Assembly: GCF_034067285.1 (NCBI RefSeq)
Contig: NZ_CP139286.1
Span: 1,984,001-2,048,000 of the forward strand
DNA: 64,000 nucleotides
Direction: 5' to 3'
Origin: Acinetobacter pittii
GTDB taxonomy: Bacteria > Pseudomonadota > Gammaproteobacteria > Pseudomonadales > Moraxellaceae
The notes under the pieces are model-generated. The model did no database searches and had not been told where the DNA came from. It was given only the letters and a program-made list of their open reading frames with translations. How positions within the stretch are numbered: position 1 is the stretch's first letter; the number at the start of each line of letters is the position of its first letter. This document shows, in pieces, positions 37,989 to 46,873 of the stretch. Position numbers and translations under genes: made by a program.

Positions 37989-38987
37989 ATGTCAAAAAGT
38001 TCTTCTGATGCTGGAATTTTTTTATGGATGACCTATCAGACTATGCAACAGATGGGATTAGATGCCGCTTCTATATTCGCAAGCGTTAATTTACCCAATC
38101 AACCGCCAGATAAAAATATTCGTAGAAATAACTCTACTCAAGAAAGGTTCTGGACAGCTGCTGAACAAATAAGTAAGGACCCAGATATTGGCTTACATGT
38201 AGGTAGCCAAATGCCTGCTTTCAGAGGATTAGTTATTGAGTATTTATTTTTAAGCAGTTCTACTTTTGGTGAAGGTTTACAACGTGCTTTAAAGTATCAG
38301 GCCCTTCTAACCGATGTCTTTCACCTTTCTTTAACTATTGAAAAAGATATAGCAACTTTGGTTGGTTTTGAACATCCTGTAAGACATTACCTTGAATGTG
38401 GAATTGGTATTTTTCTTAATTTTTTTAAATATATTACAAATGATGAGTTTAGACCTAGTCAAATTACCTTACCGTATCAACAAGGTGCTTCAGCTAACAG
38501 TTATCAAGAAGCTTGGAATTGCCCGGTAATTTTAAATCAAAAACAAGGTGCTATAATTTTTCCTAGCGCATTATTAAATAAAACATCACCAGCAGCTGAA
38601 CCAGAATTATTAAAAATTCATGAAACAATTGCTGAACAACAACTATCAACTTTAGAAAAACATCAACTTGTTTATGCGATTGAGCGCTTACTCAGCAATG
38701 GGTTACTCGAATCGGGGGAATTCGATCAAACATTTATTGCTGAGAAATTAAATCGTAACCCACGTACCCTACGTGCTGATTTACAAGCAATAAACACCAA
38801 TTACGAGAAAATTTTAAACCAACATCGAGAAAAGCTTGCTAGACGCTTGCTTGCGCATACGCAAGAAACTATTGATCAGATTGTTTATTTAACTGGTTTT
38901 TCTGAACCCTCAGCATTTACACGGGCTTTTAAACGTTGGACTGGTGAAACTCCAAGCGCATATCGCCAGCGCAAACAGAAACAGTAA
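37989..38987 (+). CDS. AraC-family transcriptional regulator
   Basis: A 332-residue regulator with an N-terminal arabinose-binding-type sensor domain (about 20-205) and a C-terminal AraC DNA-binding domain. The second helix-turn-helix is IDQIVYLTGFSEPSAFTRAFKRW, followed by TGETPSAYRQ. The frame opens at a TTG (37947), but the ATG at 37989 gives a usual length. A TATAAT at 37959-37964 and an inverted repeat AACCAT/ATGGTT (37931-37948) lie just upstream. It may control the hydroxylase-like gene that follows, by position only. Confidence 0.85.
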   Translation: MSKSSSDAGIFLWMTYQTMQQMGLDAASIFASVNLPNQPPDKNIRRNNSTQERFWTAAEQISKDPDIGLHVGSQMPAFRGLVIEYLFLSSSTFGEGLQRALKYQALLTDVFHLSLTIEKDIATLVGFEHPVRHYLECGIGIFLNFFKYITNDEFRPSQITLPYQQGASANSYQEAWNCPVILNQKQGAIIFPSALLNKTSPAAEPELLKIHETIAEQQLSTLEKHQLVYAIERLLSNGLLESGEFDQTFIAEKLNRNPRTLRADLQAINTNYEKILNQHREKLARRLLAHTQETIDQIVYLTGFSEPSAFTRAFKRWTGETPSAYRQRKQKQ

Positions 38988-38999
38988 AATTGATTCTAA

Positions 39000-39019
39000 A
39001 GGCAATTACTCTATTGCCT
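39000..39019 (+). terminator. weak hairpin after the AraC gene
   Basis: AGGCAAT (39000-39006) pairs with ATTGCCT (39013-39019). There is no T run, so termination is doubtful. Confidence 0.3.
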
Positions 39020-39090
39020 ATTAGGTCAAAGAGATAAATCTCCCTTCTTTTACAATGGCTTTAAATTGTAATTGATGAGAAGTAGTCAAT

Positions 39091-39717
39091 ATGCTCGGGT
39101 TCCCTGTAGGTATTTTCGTTGCAAATGGTCTTGAATGGTACTTTCATAAAGTTTGGTTACATGAATATCCAAGTCAGTACCGTAATAGTCCATTTTTCAC
39201 CCATATTGCGCATCATAAGCGCGCTCGTTTAAATGGCTTTCAAGATGAAGGTTATGCTGAATCAATGTTTAAAAATGCTGAAATGTATAACGAAAAAACC
39301 GCTTTACTTGGGTTAGCTGGGGCCGCCACTATTTTTTTACCTGTAGCACCCTTTTTTACAGCTGGGCTTTATTATGGGTTGTGGAATTATTGGCGTGTAC
39401 ATTCAAAGGCTCATTTAGACCCTGAATATGCAAAAAAACGTATTCCTTGGCACTATGATCATCATATGACAAGCAATCAAAATGCTAACTGGTGTGTTAC
39501 CAAACCTTGGTTTGACTATATTATGGGAACTCGGGTCACTACTGAAGTATCTCAGACTGAAACTAATCCCTTAGGTATCAAATTACCAAAGCTGTTAGAA
39601 AAACCGATTAATTTTGCTGCTCGACGCATATTTGCCAAATCGTATGCCAAGATTGATTTAAACTCCAATCAGGACCAATCTAATTTACGTAAAGGAATAG
39701 AAGTAAGTCTGGCTTGA
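39091..39717 (+). CDS. fatty acid hydroxylase/sterol desaturase-superfamily protein
   Basis: A 208-residue protein with a histidine arrangement of the membrane di-iron hydroxylase kind: HKVWLH near residue 19, HIAHHKR near 34, HSKAH near 108 and HYDHH near 122. Two or three hydrophobic segments (about 1-13 and 72-95) would embed it in the inner membrane. Such enzymes hydroxylate or desaturate lipids using oxygen. The substrate is unknown. It follows an AraC regulator on the same strand after 103 bases. Confidence 0.78.
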   Translation: MLGFPVGIFVANGLEWYFHKVWLHEYPSQYRNSPFFTHIAHHKRARLNGFQDEGYAESMFKNAEMYNEKTALLGLAGAATIFLPVAPFFTAGLYYGLWNYWRVHSKAHLDPEYAKKRIPWHYDHHMTSNQNANWCVTKPWFDYIMGTRVTTEVSQTETNPLGIKLPKLLEKPINFAARRIFAKSYAKIDLNSNQDQSNLRKGIEVSLA

Positions 39718-39730
39718 AAATTTATCCCAA

Positions 39731-39762
39731 TATAAAAGCTGTAGACTCCAGCAGCTTTTATA
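39731..39762. terminator. bidirectional terminator between hydroxylase-like gene and lysR
   Basis: TATAAAAGCTG (39731-39741) pairs with CAGCTTTTATA (39752-39762) with a ten-base loop. It lies between two convergent genes. Confidence 0.7.
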
Positions 39763-39781
39763 TAAATAAATAGTTCACAGA

Positions 39782-40633
39782 TTAGACTTTAAAAGGCTCA
39801 AAGCAAGACATAAGAAAATCTAATACGACTCGTATAGCAGGACTATGTCGTAAATCTTCGTGTGTAACTAACCAGATTTCAGCACTCATTGGATAATCAT
39901 CTTGCAATCTAACCAAATTGCTAAATGCGCCTAAAAAATCAGGTAAAACCGCTAACCCGACTTCGCCACATGCAGCTCTCCACTGTAGCTCAGGATGATT
40001 AGTAACCATTATTGGGTCTTTATAGTTTAAATGTTCCTTTAGCTTCTGCTGTTTTTGACCATGTACTCCTCCGACTTCCACACTAATCCATTCGTAATTT
40101 TCAGGCTCTGTTGAAGCTAAATAATTTGGCCCCGCATATATTCCAAAAGGAATTTCACCAACTTTACGCGCTACTAAATTCTCATCTTTAGGACGTCCGA
40201 ACCTTACCGCAATATCAGCTTCACTATGCTGCAAAGAAACATAATGGACGTCGCCGAGCACCCGCAATTTTAATTGCGGATAATCACGATAAAATTTATC
40301 CAGATGAGGCATGATCAGATGCGCTGCAGTTAAGGGAGGCATACTAATAGAAACACTTCCCATGACTTCTTGCTGGCCCGCCTGGGTTAAACGTTCGATA
40401 GAAAAAGTTTCTTCCATCATACGAGCAACCACCTGGGCAAGTCGTTCGCCATCAGGAGTTAGAATGTAGGTACGCGGTCTACGATCAACTAATTTGAGTT
40501 TTAAATTCTGTTCTAACTGAGCAATTCTTCTAGACACAGTGGCATGGTCTACTCCCAATTTTCGTGCAGCCGCAGACAGTGACTTTTCTTCGGTAAAAAC
40601 TGAAAAGTAATGTAAATTTTCCCAATCAATCAT
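39782..40633 (-). CDS. LysR-family transcriptional regulator
   Basis: A 283-residue LysR regulator. The N-terminal winged helix-turn-helix is clear (FTEEKSLSAAARKLGVDHATVSRRIAQLE, about 10-38), followed by an effector-binding domain with SISMPPLTAAHLIMPHL near 95. The start at the ATG of MIDWENLHYF (40633) is typical; an ATG 15 bases upstream is also possible. It is divergent from the EamA transporter gene, its probable target. Confidence 0.9.
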   Translation of the reverse strand: MIDWENLHYFSVFTEEKSLSAAARKLGVDHATVSRRIAQLEQNLKLKLVDRRPRTYILTPDGERLAQVVARMMEETFSIERLTQAGQQEVMGSVSISMPPLTAAHLIMPHLDKFYRDYPQLKLRVLGDVHYVSLQHSEADIAVRFGRPKDENLVARKVGEIPFGIYAGPNYLASTEPENYEWISVEVGGVHGQKQQKLKEHLNYKDPIMVTNHPELQWRAACGEVGLAVLPDFLGAFSNLVRLQDDYPMSAEIWLVTHEDLRHSPAIRVVLDFLMSCFEPFKV

Positions 40634-40727
40634 TGTGCAAATTTTCACATTAGAAGTGTATTTATATGGAATTGTACACCTTTATGTAATTGCCCAGAAT
40701 AAAACCTTTCTTAATGGGAGCTTGTCC
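40634..40727. promoter_or_regulatory. lysR/EamA divergent promoter region
   Basis: A 94-base spacer with two inverted repeats: TGTG/CACA arms at 40634-40649 and GTGTA (40656-40660) / TACAC (40675-40679). Either could be the LysR-type binding site. No footprint evidence exists in the sequence itself. Confidence 0.35.
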
Positions 40728-41657
40728 ATGAACAGAACGGTGGCTTATGCCTATGCTGGTGTTGTCTTAACAATGTTTTTTTGGGGTTCAGCATTTAATG
40801 CAATGTCTTATATTATTCAACATATGCCTCCGTTATCTGCTGCATCTGAACGATTTTCGATTGCAAGTCTAAGTTTGCTTATAATTTTTTCAATAACGGG
40901 TCAGCTTAGATGGACAGCCTTAAAACAGAATCTAGCGATCTATCTGATTATAGGGGTAATCGGAATTGCAGGCTTCAACATAGGCTGTTTTTATGGATTG
41001 CAAACAACATCTGCCGTGAACGGTGCTCTAATTATGGCAACTACACCGTTAATGACCCTATTAATGACAATCATGTTAGATGGTGAAAAACTTACCACGA
41101 GTAAATTTTTAGGCGTTTTATTCGGCTTAAGTGGCGTTTTACTTGTGATTAGTCAGGGCCATATAACAACTTTACTTCACCTAAAAATAGACATTGGAGA
41201 TCTATTTATATTATTGGGCGCATTTGGATTCTGTCTCGCAAATGTGCTGTCTCGTCGTTATGTAAAGAATGCTACCCCACTAGAAACAACAACTTTTTCT
41301 ATGATGTTTGGAGCAATAACACTGGTTCTGTTGAGTATGACATTTGAAGATCCTCTTTCAGCCATTGCCTCTGCACCTGTAAATGCACATTTAGCGATGG
41401 GATATGTCGTGATCTGCTCTACCATGATTGCTTATTTATTCTGGTTTAATGGCATACAAAAGTTAGGTGCTGGTCGCGCTTCTGTCTTTTTTAACTTTGT
41501 GCCTGTGTTCAGTATGATAATTGCTCTACTTACTGGACAGTCCCTCAATATCTGGCAGTTAGTAGGAACAGCTTTGGTGATGCTTGGTGTAATGAGTAGT
41601 GGAGGTTTTTTAAAAATTAAAACTACTCCACTTATGGCTAAACACTGTACAGAATAA
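40728..41657 (+). CDS. EamA/DMT-family transporter
   Basis: A 309-residue membrane protein with ten helices arranged as two EamA repeats (about 8-140 and 155-295). FFWGSAFNAM is the first-repeat signature, and GYVVICSTMIAYLFWFNGIQKLGAGRAS near 225 is the second. The family exports amino acids, nucleosides or drugs; no substrate can be assigned. The ATG at 40728 has GGGAG 8 bases upstream; the frame from 40635 overlaps the regulator and is rejected. Confidence 0.9.
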   Translation: MNRTVAYAYAGVVLTMFFWGSAFNAMSYIIQHMPPLSAASERFSIASLSLLIIFSITGQLRWTALKQNLAIYLIIGVIGIAGFNIGCFYGLQTTSAVNGALIMATTPLMTLLMTIMLDGEKLTTSKFLGVLFGLSGVLLVISQGHITTLLHLKIDIGDLFILLGAFGFCLANVLSRRYVKNATPLETTTFSMMFGAITLVLLSMTFEDPLSAIASAPVNAHLAMGYVVICSTMIAYLFWFNGIQKLGAGRASVFFNFVPVFSMIIALLTGQSLNIWQLVGTALVMLGVMSSGGFLKIKTTPLMAKHCTE

Positions 41658-41664
41658 GAAATAT

Positions 41665-41706
41665 GCTGCTACATTAAAATCTATCATTAATATGTAGCAG
41701 CGTTTT
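41665..41706 (+). terminator. terminator of the EamA gene
   Basis: GCTGCTACAT (41665-41674) pairs with ATGTAGCAGC (41692-41701) and is followed by GTTTTC. The 17-base loop is long. Confidence 0.6.
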
Positions 41707-41887
41707 CAAATATAAAATAACAATAATCTCTTTAAGTTCTTATATTTTCAAATATATTCTTACCTTGGTAATGATTTATACAAAAGCTCATCTTAATTAT
41801 TCCGTTGTAACAAATACTGTATGTTTCTTTAAAACTTAATAAAAGATTGCCATATATAGTTTTAAAACAACCAAAGGAGATATTAAA

Positions 41888-42352
41888 ATGAAGCTGGATT
41901 TTACAACAATTGAAAAGCAAGCAAAATTGCTACAAGAAGAGCAAGAAAAGATCGAGCAACGAGATCATGAATTTCAAGTTGCCTTAGATAAGCATAGAGA
42001 ATCTCTAAAGAACTTATTTAAGGATCTTTTCTCTGACCGAGAAATTAAGACAGAAAATGGAGGGCACTTTTGTGTAACCTTCGGAGATTTCAAAATTTCC
42101 TTATTAATTGAAACTGCTAAATTTGAAAATGGTGTTCCTGTAAAACTAAACTCTGTAAACCCCGTTATTATTAAATGCAAAAAAGATAAGCCTATTGCAA
42201 AAGCACAGTTTACTGATGCAACCCAATATCTAGATAACCATTTAGAAACTCCAAATTATCAATATTATTTTAAACAAGAAGATAAAACCCAACTGGTACA
42301 ATTTTCTGAACTACCTATTTATTTTCAGCTGGTTTTAGATGCAAATGCATAA
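41888..42352 (+). CDS. hypothetical 154-residue protein with N-terminal coiled coil
   Basis: No family is recognised. Residues about 5-45 are charged and helical (QAKLLQEEQEKIEQRDHE), probably a coiled coil. The rest looks globular, mixed alpha/beta, with no signal peptide or membrane segment. A very strong AAAGGAGA box precedes the ATG, and a terminator follows the stop, so expression is likely. It is a single-gene unit with no informative neighbours. Confidence 0.65.
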   Translation: MKLDFTTIEKQAKLLQEEQEKIEQRDHEFQVALDKHRESLKNLFKDLFSDREIKTENGGHFCVTFGDFKISLLIETAKFENGVPVKLNSVNPVIIKCKKDKPIAKAQFTDATQYLDNHLETPNYQYYFKQEDKTQLVQFSELPIYFQLVLDANA

Positions 42353-42356
42353 AATT

Positions 42357-42379
42357 AAGCCCTCTAGAGAGGGCTTTTT
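42357..42379 (+). terminator. terminator of the 154-residue ORF
   Basis: AAGCCCTCT (42357-42365) pairs with AGAGGGCTT (42368-42376), followed by a T run. Confidence 0.75.
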
Positions 42380-42590
42380 ATATATTGTTTTTTTATTATT
42401 TAAATTTAAAAAATAATCTCAAACGAATATTTTTATTTTATATATTAATAATTTAAGTCATTTTTAATTACTCAAACTTTAAAAAATGTTTGATTCTTTT
42501 TTAAATTACTTGTATATACATGTGTGTATTTGATTGTACAGATATGAATAAATAAGAATAGAGTGACTCTTAAAGGATAAGGAGAGTGAA

Positions 42591-44006
42591 ATGGACTCAT
42601 CGGCTGGGAAATCTAATAATAGTTTCATAGAAAATCGAAGCATTGATTTTATTCCAGAAAATGAAAGACATGGAGGTGTTTTTGCTCAATTCACCCTATG
42701 GTTCGGTGCCAACTTACAAATCACAGCCATTGTGACAGGTGCTCTTGCCGTTGTTTTAGGTGGAGATGTTTTTTGGTCTATTATTGGTTTATTGGTAGGA
42801 CAATGTTTTGGTGCTGCCGTCATGGCGCTACATGCTGCCCAGGGTCCTAAACTTGGCCTCCCTCAAATGATTTCAAGTCGTGTGCAATTTGGGGTATATG
42901 GTGCATGTATTCCAATCATACTCGTTTGCCTCATGTATATTGGCTTTACCGCAACTGGAGAGGTATTAGCCGGTAAAGCAATTGCACATCTAGCACATGT
43001 CAGTAATACAACTGGCATCTTAATTTATGCAAGTTTAATTATTTTATTCGCAACGATTGGATACCGTTTAATTCATTTGGTAGGCAAAGTAGCTAGTATT
43101 ATTGGTTTGATCGCTTTTGTGATTATTCTGACTCAAATCTTAGCACTTTCTGATTTTTCTGAACTCTTAGCCGTACGTCATTTCAGTTGGTCTTCATTTT
43201 TGTTAGCAGTTTCACTTTCTGCTTCTTGGCAAATCTCTTTTGGACCATATGTTGCAGATTATTCTCGTTATCTTCCAACTAAAACATCTTCATCTCGTGT
43301 TTTTTGGGCTGTCGGCTTAGGCTCTTTAATTGGCTCACAAATTTCTATGAGCTTAGGTGTTTTGATCGCTCAGGTTGCAAACGGCAATTTTGTTGGAAAT
43401 GAAGTTCAATATGTTGTTGGTATGAATCCAATTGCTCTAGTTGTTACCTTTTTATATTTTAGTATTGCTTTTGGAAAAGTTACTCTGACGACCTTAAACG
43501 CCTATGGTAGTTTTATGTGTATTGCTACGGTTTGGAATAGTTTCAAATCGACGAATCAAATCTCAAAAATAACCAGATTACTCATTGTCCTTGCTATGGT
43601 TGTAATTTCAACCGTTATCGCAATTATAGGTGAGCATACTTTTTTAACTGCTTTTAAAGCATTTATTTTATTTTTACTTACCTTTTTTATTCCATGGAGC
43701 GCTATTAATCTGGTTGATTATTACTTTATCTCTAAAGAAGAATGTGATGTAGATGCGCTCTATGATCCAAACGGCAAGTATGGCCGTTGGAATCGGATTG
43801 GGATTACCTGCTACTTTTTAGGTATTTTGATTCAACTGCCATTTATTGATAGTAAATTCTATACAGGTCAAATTGCGGCAATGTTAGGAGGAATCGATTT
43901 ATCGTGGCTTGTAGGCCTTATCTCTACTGCCTTGATTTACTATATTTTCGCCAAAAAAGCTCAAATCAAATTTTCAAAACAATTAGTGATTGATCAAATC
44001 AAATAA
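42591..44006 (+). CDS. NCS1-family purine/cytosine permease
   Basis: A 471-residue membrane protein with about 12 helices. The N-terminal segment FIPENERHGGVFAQFTLWFGANLQI (about 20-44) is the NCS1 signature, and SWQISFGPYVADYSRYLP near 209-226 is the second. NCS1 members import cytosine, purines, allantoin, hydantoins or related bases with a cation. No catabolic enzymes lie beside it, so the substrate is open. AAGGAGAG precedes the ATG. Confidence 0.88.
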   Translation: MDSSAGKSNNSFIENRSIDFIPENERHGGVFAQFTLWFGANLQITAIVTGALAVVLGGDVFWSIIGLLVGQCFGAAVMALHAAQGPKLGLPQMISSRVQFGVYGACIPIILVCLMYIGFTATGEVLAGKAIAHLAHVSNTTGILIYASLIILFATIGYRLIHLVGKVASIIGLIAFVIILTQILALSDFSELLAVRHFSWSSFLLAVSLSASWQISFGPYVADYSRYLPTKTSSSRVFWAVGLGSLIGSQISMSLGVLIAQVANGNFVGNEVQYVVGMNPIALVVTFLYFSIAFGKVTLTTLNAYGSFMCIATVWNSFKSTNQISKITRLLIVLAMVVISTVIAIIGEHTFLTAFKAFILFLLTFFIPWSAINLVDYYFISKEECDVDALYDPNGKYGRWNRIGITCYFLGILIQLPFIDSKFYTGQIAAMLGGIDLSWLVGLISTALIYYIFAKKAQIKFSKQLVIDQIK

Positions 44007-44015
44007 TTAAACTAG

Positions 44016-44050
44016 ATAAGCTATCAAAATTGATCACCTTGATAGCTTAT
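44016..44050. terminator. bidirectional terminator between NCS1 permease and PACE gene
   Basis: A 12-base perfect stem ATAAGCTATCAA (44016-44027) pairs with TTGATAGCTTAT (44039-44050). It lies between convergent genes; the T run is short. Confidence 0.65.
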
Positions 44051-44066
44051 TAATGTGATTTGGCGA

Positions 44067-44504
44067 CTATTCTTCTAGAACTTTAGCTTGTGCCGAAATG
44101 GGCAATCCAAATAACTTATCAAAGCTCCAATTAAATATAAAAGTGTAGATAGGAATAATGATAATAAAGGCCACATCTAACCAAAAAGCAGCAACCAGAG
44201 AAATATCCATCCACCAAGAAATAAGAGGGATCAAAAATAAGACTAAGGTAAGTTGGAAACCAATAGCATGCCCCACTCTACGCTTAACTGTACGGACATT
44301 ACTGCTTTGTTTGGCTTCCCACTTCTCATATAAAATATTGTAGATAAAGTTCCAAGTTACAGCGATGGTTGTAATCATGACAGAGAGTGGTCCTGTATGT
44401 TCAACACTATCACCTGCCAAAATCGCTAATCCTACTGATGAAATAATCATTCCGATTACTTCGTAAGAAGATACATATACAATTCGACGCTTTATACCTT
44501 GCAT
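44067..44504 (-). CDS. PACE-family (AceI-like) multidrug efflux protein
   Basis: A 145-residue four-helix inner-membrane protein with two bacterial transmembrane-pair domains. The motifs RRIVYVSSYEVIG, TWNFIYN, RRVGHAIGFQ and YTFIFNWSFDKLFG are those of the PACE family, whose founder AceI exports chlorhexidine and also short diamines. Starting at 44504 puts the essential acidic residue at Glu15, exactly as in AceI; the frame open from 44513 would shift it. The sequence differs from the AceI I remember, so it is probably a paralogue. It is divergent from a LysR regulator. Confidence 0.86.
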   Translation of the reverse strand: MQGIKRRIVYVSSYEVIGMIISSVGLAILAGDSVEHTGPLSVMITTIAVTWNFIYNILYEKWEAKQSSNVRTVKRRVGHAIGFQLTLVLFLIPLISWWMDISLVAAFWLDVAFIIIIPIYTFIFNWSFDKLFGLPISAQAKVLEE

Positions 44505-44573
44505 AATCAACAAACTCTGCTTAATTCTTTATATTTTAATTTCAGTAAAAATCATATATAAAGTTAATAGCTT

Positions 44574-44586
44574 TCAGTTCAACTGA
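44574..44586. promoter_or_regulatory. T-N11-A palindrome, candidate LysR operator
   Basis: TCAGTT-C-AACTGA is a perfect 13-base inverted repeat of the T-N11-A form bound by LysR proteins. It lies 8 bases before the lysR ATG and in the spacer shared with the divergent efflux gene. Confidence 0.4.
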
Positions 44587-44593
44587 TATCAAA

Positions 44594-45478
44594 ATGAATT
44601 TTAACAGTGAAAATATTGAATTATTTATTACCGTACTCGATACAGGCTCTTTCTCTGCAGCCGCCCGTAAACTAAATCGGGTACCCTCAGCAGTAAGTAT
44701 GGCCATAGCTAATTTAGAGGCAGAATTGGGTTACACCTTATTTGAGCGTACCCCTCGCAAGGTCATTCCAACCGCCACAGCATTAGCTTTGGAACCTCAA
44801 GCACGGATTATTTCTGAACAACTTAGGCTATTTAGTACTCACGCACATGAACTTTCTTTAGGACTTGAAAGTAAATTGCGGATTGGGGTGGTCTCAGACG
44901 TAAATACCAAATTATTATTTAATTCAATAAAAAAGTTAGCTGATAAATTTCCCTTGCTGAATATAGAAGTTATTACTGCACCTCAAGATGACATTGTTAA
45001 TTTACTTTATACAGAGCAAATTAGTCTTTGCTTAGCAGGTTCAGACCTCAATATAAAAATGCGTGAGAATCTACAATTGGTAATGTCTGAAACAGTAGTG
45101 GCTACTATTTCGTCTAGCCATACTCTTCTACAAGAAAAATCAAAGCAGTTTTCTATTGAGGAGTTAATCAATATTAGACAAATTGTTGTGGCGAGTAGTG
45201 AACTTGAAATGACAGATCCCCGTTCAATTATTGGTGCAATGTACTGGAAAACGAATAGTCTACAAACAGCAATTAATATGGTTGAAGCAGGACTCGGCTG
45301 GGGAAATTTTCCTTTATCTCTAGTACAAGAAAAAATCGATCAAGGTCATTTAGTGCTTTTAGATTTTAAAAATACAAAAAATCATTTACCCCTATCAATC
45401 TATTTAATTTGGCTTCAAGATCGCCCTTTACCTAAAGCAGCACGCGAGCTAATTCAAATTATTCAAGAAAATTTATAA
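44594..45478 (+). CDS. LysR-family transcriptional regulator
   Basis: A 294-residue LysR regulator. The DNA-binding domain is FITVLDTGSFSAAARKLNRVPSAVSMAIANLEAELGYTLFER (about 11-52), and the effector domain begins near 88. It is divergent from the PACE efflux gene with 89 bases between the starts, the same arrangement as the AceR regulator and aceI. It is therefore the probable regulator of that efflux gene. The inducer is unknown. Confidence 0.9.
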   Translation: MNFNSENIELFITVLDTGSFSAAARKLNRVPSAVSMAIANLEAELGYTLFERTPRKVIPTATALALEPQARIISEQLRLFSTHAHELSLGLESKLRIGVVSDVNTKLLFNSIKKLADKFPLLNIEVITAPQDDIVNLLYTEQISLCLAGSDLNIKMRENLQLVMSETVVATISSSHTLLQEKSKQFSIEELINIRQIVVASSELEMTDPRSIIGAMYWKTNSLQTAINMVEAGLGWGNFPLSLVQEKIDQGHLVLLDFKNTKNHLPLSIYLIWLQDRPLPKAARELIQIIQENL

Positions 45479-45603
45479 ATTTTCATATGTGAATCATAAA
45501 AACTTATAGGTATTTTTATGAGGCCAATTCTTGCTAAATCTATTTTTTTAAAGTTTGGGCTTATTATTCTGTACTATTTTTACCATTATTGTTAAATAGC
45601 AAA

Positions 45604-45626
45604 AAGCCTACTCAAAAAGTAGGCTT
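45604..45626 (+). terminator. terminator downstream of lysR
   Basis: AAGCCTACT (45604-45612) pairs with AGTAGGCTT (45618-45626), followed by CTTACT. It lies 126 bases after the lysR stop. Confidence 0.65.
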
Positions 45627-46434
45627 CTTACTGTATTTCAGGATTAAGCAATAATATTTTATTTTGTAAAAAATACACTTATACTTTATTAAAACCAAGT
45701 GTTTTAGTCAAGAATAAAGTTGATTAGATACAAAGAATTACATTGTTGCGATGACAGCTATTCTTTAAGTTTTATATAAAAAATATTTTTGAAAAAAGAA
45801 GGTTTTTTCAATGATAAAAACTTCCATTCTCTTCCCTAAAAGGCTTATCCGCTTTTAGAAAAAGACAGTCAACAAATAAAGGTTAAATATTATATTTTTA
45901 AATTAATTAAATTCACATATCTAAATATTGGAAATACATTTATTCATTACTTTTATATTCGAAGTAATTGCCTTACTACTTCAATTAAACTTTTTACCAA
46001 TATAATTGTAAATAACTTTATTCTAAATTTTTAATTTTATATTTGCTCTAAAAATTATTAACAATACCTCATTTAAGTTATTTTACCGAATAATTTTTTA
46101 ATATTATACATTTACAAACACTTCATTAGAATTCTAATAAATTAAAATTATAGACAGTATTTTTCAATAGATATGATTTTTGAAATGATGCTTTCTATAT
46201 TTTATAATTTAATTTCAATACATAAAAATTTATATTTTGTTTATATTTAGGTATTTTGACTAAGTTTACCTAATATATTATTCTTTACTACAAACAAATA
46301 AAACACAAAAATGATCACATTTCAAACAAATACATTCTATATAATTTAATCATACAATTGAAAGAATATTTATATCACTAACATGACAAACTGCTGCAAT
46401 AAGTTCTAATTGATCGATAAATAACTAAGTTCAC

Positions 46435-46464
46435 TTTACTCATGAAGTAAACATACGCTAGAAT
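46435..46464 (+). promoter_or_regulatory. possible tRNA promoter
   Basis: TTTACT (46435-46440), an 18-base spacer and TAGAAT (46459-46464). The -35 also forms a small palindrome TTTACT-CATGA-AGTAAA. Transcription from here would give a leader of about 140 bases ahead of the tRNA. Confidence 0.35.
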
Positions 46465-46614
46465 CGCTATCGCTTGTAATATTTAACCAATAAATCACAA
46501 TAATTTTGATTTTGCGTTACGTCTACTTCAGAAAATGACTTGTGTTTAATTAAAAAATTGATTAGTATTGCACGCACTGAAAAGCCTTGAGATTAAAAGC
46601 TTTTCTGACTTATA

Positions 46615-46691
<77 letters not shown>

Positions 46692-46698
46692 AATTCGA

Positions 46699-46731
46699 AC
46701 CTCATAAACTAAAAAGTTTATGGGGTTTTTT
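46699..46731 (+). terminator. terminator of the tRNA gene
   Basis: A 12-base stem ACCTCATAAACT (46699-46710), loop AAAA, AGTTTATGGGGT (46715-46726, one G-T pair), then T6. Confidence 0.8.
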
Positions 46732-46873
46732 AATAATTATCTAAATAGAATAGTTTTCGCTCATTTAAACAATATTCAAAACTTAATTAACAAATTGTAA
46801 AGTTTATTTTATCTTAAAGTTTTAACTGCTTTTAAATACCTTTCTTCTAAACTGAATATTCCTATTTCTTCTA

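Larger units (their letters stand above)
45479..46614. other. 1.1-kb gene-poor, very AT-rich region before the tRNA gene
   Basis: No convincing protein gene is visible on either strand. A 25-codon frame (45518-45595, MRPILAKSIFLKFG...) with AGG upstream ends just before a clear hairpin terminator, so a short transcript is possible. The rest is AT-rich, without repeats I could detect. The last ~150 bases hold a probable tRNA promoter. Confidence 0.45.
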
